From: Chara braunii | Lineage: Eukaryota; Streptophyta; Charophyceae; Charales; Characeae | Length of the DNA: 45,403 bases | Assembly (NCBI GenBank): GCA_003427395.1 | Contig: BFEA01000224.1 | Coordinates: 66,090 to 111,492 of the forward strand | Direction of reading: 5' to 3' | Shown here: positions 9,426 through 18,994 of the stretch, in pieces | How the letters are laid out: the number at the start of each line of letters is the position of its first letter | Position numbering within the stretch: position 1 is the first letter of the stretch | The notes under the pieces: model-generated | Seen by the model: only the letters and a program-made list of their open reading frames with translations | What the model was told of the DNA's origin: nothing | The model's database searches: none | Translations under genes and position numbers: made by a program

Positions 9426-11760
9426 TCGAGGCCAGGCGCGCGCGTGGTGGAATGTGGCCTTTCGCTTCGCAGCGGGGCGTTCCCCCCGGGCCTGGGTCCT
9501 TCAGAGCATAGCACGACCCTGGGTAGCACCGACGCGTATAAAGTGAAGGCGTGGCTCCCTACATCGGGTTTTTGCCTTGCGCATCTTTTCGCTGCGTTCG
9601 CGAGTGCGCGGCTCGATGGTGAAGTACGGGTTTTGATTGACGGCAACAACGAGTCGAGGAGGAAGACGAGGAAGAGGGGAGCGAATGGACCTTGCGCATC
9701 TATGTGGCCAGGTGCACTCGAGGTCGAAGGTGGGGGGGCACGAACGACGCGGACAAGAGGAGACAGCTCGCTCTTTCCATGGTGGAAACGAGCGAGGGAG
9801 GGGGCAATATTGGGGCTCTAGCCCCGGGCGAGCGCAACGGAGGTGTTAGTTTCTGGAGTGGGGCAATGTAAGAGGGGGGTAGCAAGAGATGCGGTGCGTG
9901 GAAGGAAGGCACACGAGTCAATCGAGGAGAGGGAAGTTGGTCGTGAGTCCGCCCAGTCGGTCTGGAGGTTCATTCAACCCGGCTCTTTCTACCGAAGCGG
10001 CATGAGGGGGCAGAGCTTGCCTGTGCGAGCCCGTCCGATTGAGATTTGCGGTCCGTTTTTTCTGAGCGAGATCGCTCTTGTTTTGACCGCCCCCGCTGTT
10101 GGTTGCAGGGACACAAGCTTGCCTCTCTGGCCAGCGCTCGGCTCAGGCGCGTGGGGGAAGTAACTGAGAAACCGCAGACCAAGTTGATGACCGATGCACT
10201 ACGGGTTCGGCTACATGGAGGGTACGGACCTGGCGGTGTTTCATGCGGGTGGGTTTATCCGATGTCGCTCCTCTTCTCGGGGATATCGAAGTAAGGCTTG
10301 GCGTGGGGTTGCAGGCTCACCGGCTCGGTTAAGAGGGAGCGACTGAAAGAGAAGGGACCGTGTATCCAGTCGGGGCGTTGTGGGGGCCTGCGGAGTCTGG
10401 CTACAGTGTGCCATGCAGGTCGCTGCGGTAGGAGGCTAAGTATCGCGAATCCGCTGCCCCTGCGGCAGGGGTACACCACTGCACGAGGAGCAAGCCGTAT
10501 GAGCTTGCTGCATTCCGGGTGGAGCACGGAGATTACGGACCGCCTGAATGCAGCCCGTCTAGGCTGCCTGACGATACTCCGGTCGGAGGGAGTGTTATCG
10601 TGGGTTGTGAAAAGGCCTAGGCTTAGCAAAGGGGGCACGCTGCCATGAACTGGGGACTCGCCAGAAAATCGACAACGGGCGGTCTGACCTTGGTTGGCTG
10701 AGTTACTGCTTCGGGGGGGGGGGGGGGCTGCCACAGTGACTGGTCGGGTACGCCGAACAACACTGTTGAAAGACCGCCTGCTATGCAACCAGTGCCTTGT
10801 ATGAGCTGAGATCGCGGAGCGTGCTGCAGGACCTTATCAGTCGACCGACTTCTCTGGGCGATTCTCGGGCTGCGGGGTTGCAGGCCGCTGCTGTGAGCTC
10901 TGCCGCTTGCCTTGGCTGCGTTTCTGTCGCAGCCATTGCTGAGCAATCCCGGACCGTCGCCTTGTTTCAAGCCCGACCGTTTAAGGACCGCATGGCCGCA
11001 GCTCCATATGGTACAGCAGCCGTTTGGCTCTGGAGCGGATCAAAGGGGGAGCTGTATTGATCTGTAACACTATGCATCTGGGCGCCATTGCTAAGACTAC
11101 CGGTTTGTTGTCCCTGGCTGACGGCTCGTTATGCTCCTGATCTTGACGGGGAATGGCTGGTGTGGTCATTGCTGAGGGCGCCATACGGCTGTTGTGTGGC
11201 GCAGTCATTTGTTGCCACATGCGAAAGGCTACGCATTCTGTTGTCGTGCGGGAGGCTGTGCTCCTCGTAAAGGAGGGTGCCCTGTTCGTCTCATTGAGGG
11301 GTAGTCACAGTGCTAGAGCTCGTCGGGCCTGGGATAGGTCCCTTTGTGCTATCTCGTGGCAGTGATCAAGAACCAGGCTGCAGGCCGCCATTGTCCGGAG
11401 CCGGGGCAATGTTACCGCCGCCAGGGTTGCTATAAAGCGCTGGCCTGTTGCAGCCATCGCGGATTGCGACGCTGCTGCGTATTGCTGTTGCTGATTGGAG
11501 GCACCACGCTAAACTGTTGTTGGTGTTAGGGAGTATCGGGAATGCTGCTAAGTGCTACGGCGCCCTGTTCGCGTGTACGGTAGTTTGCGCACGCTGTTCT
11601 GGGAGAGGCCGTCACTACAGGTTGGTGGGGGTAGAGGGCCATTGCTGCGAATCGGGACTTCGTTAGAAGAGCTAGCCTTAGTAGGTTGACTCTGGTTTGA
11701 CCGAGCCGCGACATTCTTGACTGACGACTGTGCATTTGACCACCATTGTGGGGCCCTCAG
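9426..11760 (+). other. GC-rich LTR interior with degenerate repeats
   Basis: No gene recognised. From about 10880 to 11660 a loose repeat recurs with the core GCCATTGCTG or CGCAGCCATTGCTG (for example near 10930, 11080, 11165, 11450 and 11635). It has no fixed period. A G13 run lies near 10713-10727. Several open frames of 60-180 codons occur on both strands but show no domain and no consistent codon bias. Confidence 0.5.
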
Positions 11761-12259
11761 GCGTTGAAGGATCGAAGGCCCTCTCGCGTGAGTCTGAGTG
11801 TGTCCTTCATGAGTCTGAGAGTCTTAGTCCTTCTTATCCTGCCCTTCTTACCCCAAGTCTGGTCCTCTGGCTCTGAGAGAAGGCGGCAGGCGTGCGTGTG
11901 GCCCGTAATCCGCGCCAAGGCCTTTGTGGGAGGTTGCCATACCGATTGCGGGAGCTCTGCCGGGGCTCAGGCGGAGTCCTGGAGGCAGGGAACTGAGTGG
12001 TAATCCCTTGACTCCCTCTATAAACCCAACTATAACCCCTACTTGTACATCTCTCTATGTCTGACTGAGTGTATTGCGTGGATCCTGTACTTGGTTCTGA
12101 GTTTGATTTTCAGGACGTAAGTCAGATTGAAGTAAAAAAATGTGTGGGCAAATCTCAGTTTCAGTTTAATTAATTGCCTGAAAGCAGATTGCGAATGAAA
12201 TGGGTTGCATCTGGGGGGGAGGTTGGGAGGAAGACAGTATTGTGTGCAGATTGACTGGG

Positions 12260-13159
12260 TCACTAAGGCTGGGAGGTCCCCTTAAGTTTGGGGAAGCCCA
12301 ATGCTTTGTTTGTTTTTGGGTTGCATGGAGCCTCAGGTCGCTCTATAAGTTCAGGTAGCCTGAAGCTCTGGAGGCTGAGATGTCCCAATAAGTTTGGGGA
12401 GACCTGGTGTTGTGAATTGCATGGAGAGTCAGGGCGCTCTATAAGTTTAGGTGTCCTGGCATGCTCTGACTTGTGAGGGTTTGACTGTGAGTGATTTTCA
12501 AGGACCCAAGGCGCTCTATAAGTTTAGGTACCTTGGATTGCCTTGTTTTGCTTTGGGGTTTTCTCTGCTTTTTTGTTTCTGAACAAGGAGGTCTGAGCCG
12601 CTCTATAAGTTTAGGTGGTTCAACCCTTCTCCTGTTTTGTTATGAGGGAATAATTCTGGCGGGGGACAGGCCGCTCTATAAGTTTAGGTAGCCTGGCCTA
12701 CTCCCTCGCACATACTGGCTCAGAGAGAAACAAACCTGGCAAAGGATCAGACCGCTCTATAAGTTTAGGTAGTCTGACCCAATGCCTCGCACATGTGGAA
12801 CCCAATGGGTATAATCTGACTATACTATATTACTATGCTATTGAGAACAGGCTAGTCAGGCCGCTCTATAAGTTTAGGTAGCCTGACTATAGCTTATCAT
12901 AACTGAAGAGAGTATAACTAAGAGATATAAGCTAAGGTAAACTTGGGCAGGCTGGGCAATGTTCTAAGTTGAGCGGCCCAGTCTTATGTCCCCTTTGAAG
13001 ACTAAGTTCAGAGAGGTATATACAACTTGGCTATTTAAACAGTTCAGGGCGACTATAGTGGTCTAGTCATACGCCCAAAGAAGAAAGAAGTAGTTGTGCC
13101 CTCTGGTTGTGTATACCTGACTAAGTCAGAACGCTTTATAAGTTTAGGTATTATGACTT
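12260..13159 (+). repeat. Class 1 hairpin array with conserved loop and covarying stems (right LTR)
   Basis: At least nine units share the 19-nt centre CGCTCTATAAGTTTAGGTA, or a variant, flanked by arms that pair with each other but differ between units. Units: 12333-12363 (TCAGGT/GCCTGA), 12430-12458 (CAGGG/TCCTG), 12506-12536 (CCAAGG/CCTTGG), 12594-12622 (TGAGCC/GGTTCA), 12667-12695 (CAGGC/GCCTG), 12747-12777 (TCAGAC/GTCTGA), 12854-12888 (AGTCAGGC/GCCTGACT), 12952-12981 (CTGGGC/GCCCAG), 13123-13159 (AAGTCAGAA/TTATGACTT, one mismatch). Weaker copies lie near 12260-12301, 12378-12407 and 13177-13205. Spacing varies from about 75 to 140 bp. The changing but still complementary arms are the signature of a conserved fold. 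Same position and orientation as in the left LTR. Confidence 0.85.
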
Positions 13160-13491
13160 TGGGCCTGGCTTAGTTGGGTGCGCTCTGTAAATTCAGGTGC
13201 CCTGACCTACGCCTTATGTAAGTAAGGTATGAAGGGTTAACTCACAGAGGAGCATGAACTATTGTTTGCTAAAGAAGTTTGGGGTTGGTGAGAAGACTTA
13301 CCTATGTGGTTCGGCCTGCATGTGGCTGAGTGAGATTACTATTTGGTCTGGGCTTCAGGTTGGTAGGTAGTTGCTATAGAGGCTCGCCACGTCCGAAAGC
13401 GATAGGAGTTAGGTCAATTCCTGCATCTTCTGAGTTGACCTTATGTTACTTAGATCGATTCTTGCATTTTTCTGAGACTCGTCTTATACTT

Positions 13492-14037
13492 GTATAAATC
13501 TTGGTAAGCTACTTTCTCTACGGGAAGCGTTGCCGAAATTTCTACAAATTCAAAAAGTTGGACAAATCTTGACTTGTCAAAGTTCAGCTTGTCTTTTCGA
13601 TGTACCCGACTTAGTAAAAATCTGGAAAGCCTCATTTCCTGAAGGGAGTGATGCCCAAATTTTTGTTAATTAAGGGCGATAGACAAAGTTGGGCTTTTTA
13701 TTAAGTCAAAGTTGGTGTCAAGTTTCAAACTTAGCCTTGTATGAATTTTGGGAAAGCACTTTTCTAGGGGGAGTGCTGCCGAAATTTGTGCAAAACTAAG
13801 GGATTAGTCTAAATTAGTCTAAGTTTGACTCAGAGTTGGGGGCTGAGTTCAAGTTTGACTTGGTATTAATCTGGGAAATCCCCAATTCCAAAGGGGGTGC
13901 TGCCCAAATTTCTACTAATTCTGGGGGTTACACAAAAATGGACTTTCGAGAGTTATAGATTACTTTTGCTTTTGGCATTTAAGCTTATATAAATTCTGAA
14001 AAGGCACTTTTCCTACGAGAAGCGGTGCCGAAATTTT
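13492..14037 (+). repeat. Class 2 hairpin array, five units (right LTR)
   Basis: Five units at about 13492-13543, 13615-13663, 13743-13790, 13864-13912 and 13989-14037 recur every 120-124 bp. Each is an imperfect inverted repeat: left arm like AATTTTGGGAAAGCACTT, loop of 4-8 nt, right arm like GGAGTGCTGCCGAAATTT. A related hairpin with GGCAG/CTGCC arms lies at about 14065-14125. Differences in one arm are often matched by a pairing or G-U change in the other (for example CATTTCC with GGGAGTG). Confidence 0.75.
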
Positions 14038-14199
14038 TTTGATTTAGTGAAGTTAGATTACATTTTGACAAGTAGTGATTCTGGCAGTCCACCCTGAATA
14101 GGGGAGATTCTGCCATTAGTCTACTTCTGCTTTGGGTACTGGCTTAGAGATAGGCTTGGGCTGAGTTGGTAAGTAGCGCTGAGTGAGAATGTGCTATGG

Positions 14200-16386
14200 A
14201 GGTTATCCCCCATTTGCTGATGATTTAGCTTGGACACATGATTTACCTTGTGTTACAGGTCCTTAAGGGTGTCCGATTCAAGATCAGGACTAGATTCAGC
14301 TTGATCCCTTGAGGATCGTCTTCTGTTATCACTGATAACAGGTCGGTTGCCGATTTGTCGGTCTTCGACTTAATCCCAACTCACTCTCCATGCTCAACCT
14401 AAAAGGCTTTAGCCCTGGTGGTTTTACTGTTTGTTAAGGGTTTCACCCGGACTTTTATTGAATAGCCATTTGACAAAGGTACTGAGTATTTAGTTGAGGT
14501 TGGTTGGAACGGTGATTGGGGCTTGCATGGCTGAAGAAAAGGGGTATGAGCTTAGAGAATGGTTGGGGTTGACTCCGTATAGTGTGTGTTTTGTCACTTG
14601 ATTCTTGGTGTGGTTGCAGGTATGTCCTGTGGCTCGGATTTTGGATTTGGACTGCCTGCGATTCCATATACATATACATGGTTGTGAGGAGTCCCATTGT
14701 GCCTGTGAGAAGTGATCGTCATAACTCTACCCCCCTTTTGCATGTATGCGTGGGTATTCGTACGATGGGTATTCGAGGGGCCTAAGGGGCCGTGTTGGCA
14801 ACAACGTGGAAGTTGGGGCTGAGGGATAGGGAAGACCCTCCCTTCCGCCTACTTGCGTCTTGGGGCTTTCTTAGTCGGACGTTGGTCCTGGGCCGGGATT
14901 CAAGGTCCTTTTCCAGGAAATCCCAAACCGTAGGCCCTGAGGAGGAGGGGTCTCCCCTCGCATAGAGCCTATTTACTTCGGTCGGCGGGGCACCCCGCCT
15001 GAAGGGCAGAAGTATCGCGAGGGCCGAAGGGCGTATCCTTCAGCCGTTCTATATCGTGAGGGGTAACCCCTCGCGATGAGTTCCTTCAGCCATTCAATAT
15101 CGCGAGGCCGAAGCTGCGGTTACCACATATGGTTGGCATCAGTGGTCGGCATAAGGTTGGCCTGCGGCTGCGCAGGTTTATATCAGAGCCCTGCGTGCGA
15201 CACCTCGTCGCCCCCGACATTTAAAAGTTATGGGACTGTCGGGCTTGCGCGTAGGCGCAACGCTTGGGATTATTGTAGGACGCCGGCACCGATTATAGAG
15301 GGGGAGTGTGTCCCACGGCCATGAGTCTATGTTTTAAAGGCCAGGAGACCTTGACCCTATCCGCTCTTCCTGAGTTCGTGCGAGTCTTGTAACTTCTTAG
15401 AGATTTTTTTATGGTTGGACGTTGTAGTCCGTTGCGGCCGTCAAAGTCAAACCCCTTGGCTTGTGCCCAGACCCTTGGGAGGACTCACCCTTAGGGCCGT
15501 GAGAGACGACTACCACCAGAGGCATGGGCCTGTGTACCACTCGCTTTACATAAGGGTGCAGAAGAGGGTGTGTAGTCTCCAATCGCGCATGGCGGTTGTT
15601 CAGCGTCGAGAGATTAACGCTCTAGGCGCGTGTCAGCCGACACGTGAGTGTCGAACGCGACCCTCGAGATTAACGAGGACCGCGTGAGTATGGGTACTAC
15701 ACGGTACGCCGTCATTGCGACCGCTTGCGTACGCTTGCATTGCAAATCGGTATGAGTTAGCCCTCCGTCCGCGCGATTTTATACTAAGTCTCACGCGCAA
15801 CGCCCGTTCGACTTTCGTATTGGGAGGTTATGGGACGGCTATTGAGGGGCTAGGCGCGTTGTCGCGTTGTTCGGGTAGTGCCCGTGTTATTTGTGTTGTG
15901 GCGTGTTGTATGTGAGTGCATGCGTGCGCGTGTGTTCTTTTTGTGTGTTCGTAGAGTGGTGTGCGCGTGGCGTGTGGGATGCGTCCTAGTCGACCGACGA
16001 CGAGCCGCGCTCGGGACTTCAGCCCCCTAAGATGTCGGTTCGCGTGCGGGTCCGATAGGCGTACCCCTCTTGCTACAATGAACGAGAAACGCCCTCGGTT
16101 GGTCCACCTCTGCGATTGCAACTGATTAGCTTTCGTATTGTGGACTGGCAGCTCGGCGGGGATATGCCCACCAATGGGAGGTGACAGCTCCCGTAAGGTG
16201 GAGGTAAGTTGTGCCTCGCGTAGGCCGTATCCTGTCGTAGGGGCTCGCGAGAGGTATGGCTGGCGCACTCGGCCGGAGCGGCCTAAGGAAGCTCCATTTG
16301 TGTGTTCGCGACGAGGTAGGTCCTACTCCTACGTGACTTTGCCGAGAGGGTCCCACACTGCCACGCGTGGTGCCGGATCGATGCGC
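14200..16386 (+). other. Right LTR, 3' part with no gene
   Basis: This stretch matches the first 1.6 kb of the window in reverse complement, which is the best conserved part of the two LTRs. It includes a possible self-complementary GATCAAG/CTTGATCC pair near 14280-14315. No recognisable domain in any frame. Confidence 0.6.
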
Positions 16387-16394
16387 TCGACAGG

Positions 16395-16413
16395 TGGCGC
16401 CGTTGCTGGGGAT
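16395..16413 (+). other. Primer-binding site, tRNA-Asp type
   Basis: TGGCGCCGTTGCTGGGGAT is complementary to the 3' end of plant tRNA-Asp (the usual site is TGGCGCCGTTGCCGGGGAT), with one difference. It begins two bases after the LTR end CA at 16391-16392. This PBS is typical of Athila/Tat-lineage Ty3/Gypsy elements, and it fixes the LTR border and the plus orientation of element A. Confidence 0.9.
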
Positions 16414-16794
16414 AATGGAAGCCTACCGTTCTCCTTGGTGGAGCGATATCCGAGTATGGGAGTAAGCGGGAAACTAGGCATATGAGTGAATAAGAGAAGG
16501 ACTATGAGGTGTATGTAAGGTAATCCATATGACTATGGGTTGGATGATTGATTGATTGGAGGCTTGGTTGACAACTTGAATGAAGTAAGCGTGTGAGGAA
16601 GTCCTACGACAAAGATAAGCGTTATCTAGATGAGCCCAAGGGAAATGGGAGAAAGAATGCCTGCCAGGTTTAGAATGCGGGGTGTCTGAGGTGGTCAACC
16701 CGACAGGGTCATGAAAGGCTGAGTCGCTGAGTGGGGTCCTCTGTCCCATCGTCTCTTATAACAGGAAGATTGAAGTCGAAGGCGGTTGGCCAAA
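16414..16794 (+). other. 5' untranslated leader of element A
   Basis: About 380 bases between the PBS and the first ATG of gag, without a convincing reading frame. This would be the position of the packaging signal in such elements; no specific structure was identified. Confidence 0.6.
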
Positions 16795-17463
16795 ATGCCA
16801 GAAGAGATGGCGGACGGTGGGAGGAAGCTTCCGACTCTCGATGTACTCATCGATGCGCTGGACAAGCGCGAGAGGGCGCCGAGCAACGTCCCAAAGGTCG
16901 AGACATTCCACTTCAAAGGGGATCGGGTATCTGATTGGTTGGATCTGACGGAGCAGGCGCTGGTGGGGCTGTCAAATGAGGTCAAGCTCCAGCGGGTCCT
17001 GAGGTATGTCTTGCATAGTCACCATCGGGAAGTAACTAAGGTTGTGGACGCTGCCAGCGACAGTTCGGCAAAGGTTGGGGACCTAATGCGAAGGAAGTAC
17101 AGGCTGGGGGACGGCCTGTTGACCATGGCCGACTTGGAGGCCATGAATAAGAAAGACTTCTCCACCATTGGGGCGTTCGTGCACAAGTTCAAGAAAAAGG
17201 CGAGGAAAGTGCACGGGATTTCTGAGGAGGCGCAGTGCGCCACATTTTTGGGGCTGCTCACAAGCTCGGAGACTACAAAGCTGACGAAGTATGGGGAAGG
17301 AAGCGAGAGGCTCACCAGGGCAACCATTGACAAGGGAGTGGAAGAAGGGGGTCTAGACCAGGTGGAGCAACACCAAATGAGGTTGCAAAGGCGCAAGAGG
17401 AAGGAGAGGGATGCTACTGCATCCGGGACCCCCGGGGTGAAGAGAATTGTCACGGACGTGTAG
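16795..17463 (+). CDS. gag: Element A gag, capsid part
   Basis: About 222 codons. The frame is open from 16786, but the first ATG is at 16795, so I start there. The product has the usual retrotransposon Gag layout: an acidic N-terminus, then FHFKGDRVSDWLD (about residue 42), a run of amphipathic helices, and a basic C-terminus (QRRKRKERD). Residues VHKFKKKARKVHG and FLGLLTSS match the pattern of Ty3/Gypsy capsid domains. Gag would assemble the cytoplasmic particle. The frame ends at a TAG (17461-17463), after which the same frame continues to 17871, so this stop is probably a nonsense mutation rather than the natural end. The zinc knuckle lies about 700 bases downstream in another frame. Confidence 0.8.
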   Translation: MPEEMADGGRKLPTLDVLIDALDKRERAPSNVPKVETFHFKGDRVSDWLDLTEQALVGLSNEVKLQRVLRYVLHSHHREVTKVVDAASDSSAKVGDLMRRKYRLGDGLLTMADLEAMNKKDFSTIGAFVHKFKKKARKVHGISEEAQCATFLGLLTSSETTKLTKYGEGSERLTRATIDKGVEEGGLDQVEQHQMRLQRRKRKERDATASGTPGVKRIVTDV

Positions 17464-18505
17464 GCGGCACTGGGGTATGACAATGAAGCGGAGATACAAA
17501 AAAGAGGGGTGCTAGTGGTCCAAGGCCGGGCGTCAGGGGCAATAGATGAGGAGGCTGGGCAAGAAGACTACGGCGGAGGGGAGACAGGCGCCCATGTCCT
17601 GACTAAGGCCCGGAGGAAGCAGCGCAATTCGCTGCAGGGAGGGCAGGGGTCAGGGAAGGGGCAGGCCCCCCAAGCCATTGCCGCACCACCGCCTGTCGCC
17701 GTGGCCGCGCCAGCGTCAGCAGGACCATCGCACATGGGGCCGCCCCAACTTGCGGGTACTGGGTGCAGCATTGTCAGTCCGCGCCCTGCCCCAGTTGTAA
17801 CCAATGTGTCTCGTGTGGAGGGAGTCAGGCCCACGCGGGGCACATGGTCCCCTATTCAGGCCCATCAGTAAGTATGGGCCCCCCAAGCTACCCGGCGACC
17901 CAAAGCCAGCCCGTGGTCCAACCGCCGCCCTCCCAACAGGCCTCGCAAGCTAGTGTGGCCGGGGGAGGGGGCCAAGGACAAGGCGGGCAGGGCAATGGGG
18001 GCCGGGGCCAAGGAGGTAGAGGAGGCGGCCGGGGGCGAGGAGGGAATGGTGGAGGCCGAAGAGGAGGCTGGAATGGTCAAGGGGGTCAGAACCAAGGTGG
18101 CCAAGACAGCCAGGGAGGGGGCCAAGATACGGGAGACCCCGCTTCGACTGGCGGAACACAACTTGTTGGCATTGTGGCGAGGTGGGCCACACCGTACGAT
18201 TCTGCCAATAGCGGCGGGATGACGAACTGGCAGGATTAATCTCCACCTGTATGGACGGGGATATATACGACCGGTGGGGAAAGCACATTGACCCCAAGAC
18301 CCCGGGAGGAATCAGGCAGGAAGCCCTCAGGCGGGCAGTGGCCGGGCCTCTAGCAGCCCCGACAATGTTCAGAATATGGCAGGAAAGGCAAGACCCCGGC
18401 GTAAGGGTCGAGGAGGTTGTGGATGAAAATGAGGAAGTAACTCAGCGGTTGAAGGCGGGGGCTATAAAGGAGCCCATAGTTGTTGAGTCTGACGATGAGG
18501 CGTAG
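17464..18505 (+). pseudogene. gag: Element A gag, linker and CCHC nucleocapsid (frameshifted)
   Basis: Coding continues through three frames: frame 1 to about 17871, frame 3 at about 17763-18150, then frame 2. The middle is a long Gly/Gln/Arg-rich tract (GGRGQGGRGGGRGRGG type), a common RNA-binding tail. The CCHC knuckle is intact in frame 2 at 18164-18205, reading CWHCGEVGHTVRFC (C-x2-C-x4-H-x4-C). One codon later a TAG (18209-18211) interrupts the frame, which continues as MDGDIYDRWGKHIDP. At least two frameshifts and two stops make this copy non-functional as it stands. Confidence 0.8.
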
Positions 18506-18508
18506 GAG

Positions 18509-18994
18509 GTGGTGAGAGAATCAGCCTCGACCATCCTGGAGCGGATAGAGGACCTGCTTGCAAAGGTCGACAGGTACCAGGAACGGCTAAGGGCAATGTG
18601 TGAAAAGGCCCGAGAATGGGAAATGAGCCTTCCTGAGGTGATGCTCTATGGGTCCGGCCCGGAGTCGTCGTCAGGACCGCAAGGATGTCCAAGCGTGGCG
18701 ACGGCCGGGGCAGGTCCTAGGTCAGGGATGACCTTTAGACCCCCTACGTCGCATGGAAGGGTACCACAGGCCGCGCAGACTAGGGGCCAAAGTAAGGCTA
18801 CCACCAGTGAAAGGCCCAGCCAGGCACCCAGTCAGGCGCCCCCTCCAAAGGACCCTGAGCCCAAACGAAGGAAAGAAGTGGTACAGGTTCAAGGAGAGGA
18901 GGATGAGGGTGATGACGAGGAGGACGAGAGGCTCCGGCAGGAGGAGGATCGGAGAGCGGAATAGAGGGCCAAGAAGAGGGGGGCTCAGGGAGGG
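18509..18994 (+). pseudogene. Element A gag-pol linker, charged
   Basis: The same frame as the CCHC region continues from 18506 to a TAG at 18962-18964 and then into the protease. The product is low-complexity: Pro/Gln/Ser-rich, then a Glu/Asp-rich block (GEEDEGDDEEDERL), then basic residues. It is presumably an unstructured Gag-protease spacer. No domain recognised. Confidence 0.6.

Larger units (their letters stand above)
8003..16392 (+). mobile_element. Very long 5' LTR of element A (plus strand)
   Basis: The 3' edge is well placed: TCGACA at 16387-16392, two bases, then a primer-binding site at 16395. The 5' edge is uncertain. Homology with the minus-strand copy reaches at least to 8230, and the likely start lies between 8003 and about 8090, giving about 8.3 kb. 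Inside are U6-like sequences (8668-9405), a GC-rich stretch (8.1-11.9 kb), the class 1 hairpin array (12260-13159) and the class 2 array (13492-14037). A 3' partner LTR is not visible downstream of the coding region within this window. LTRs of known plant Gypsy elements seldom exceed 5-6 kb, so this length is unusual. Confidence 0.6.

Noticed and set aside
10255-10788. 177-codon minus-strand frame
   Set aside because: GC-rich LTR interior; a run of Pro comes from the G-run; no domain.
12260-13159. CRISPR-like array (short conserved core with unique spacers)
   Set aside because: Spacing is irregular, the arms vary together with each unit, and the context is a plant LTR. It is a hairpin family, not a CRISPR.
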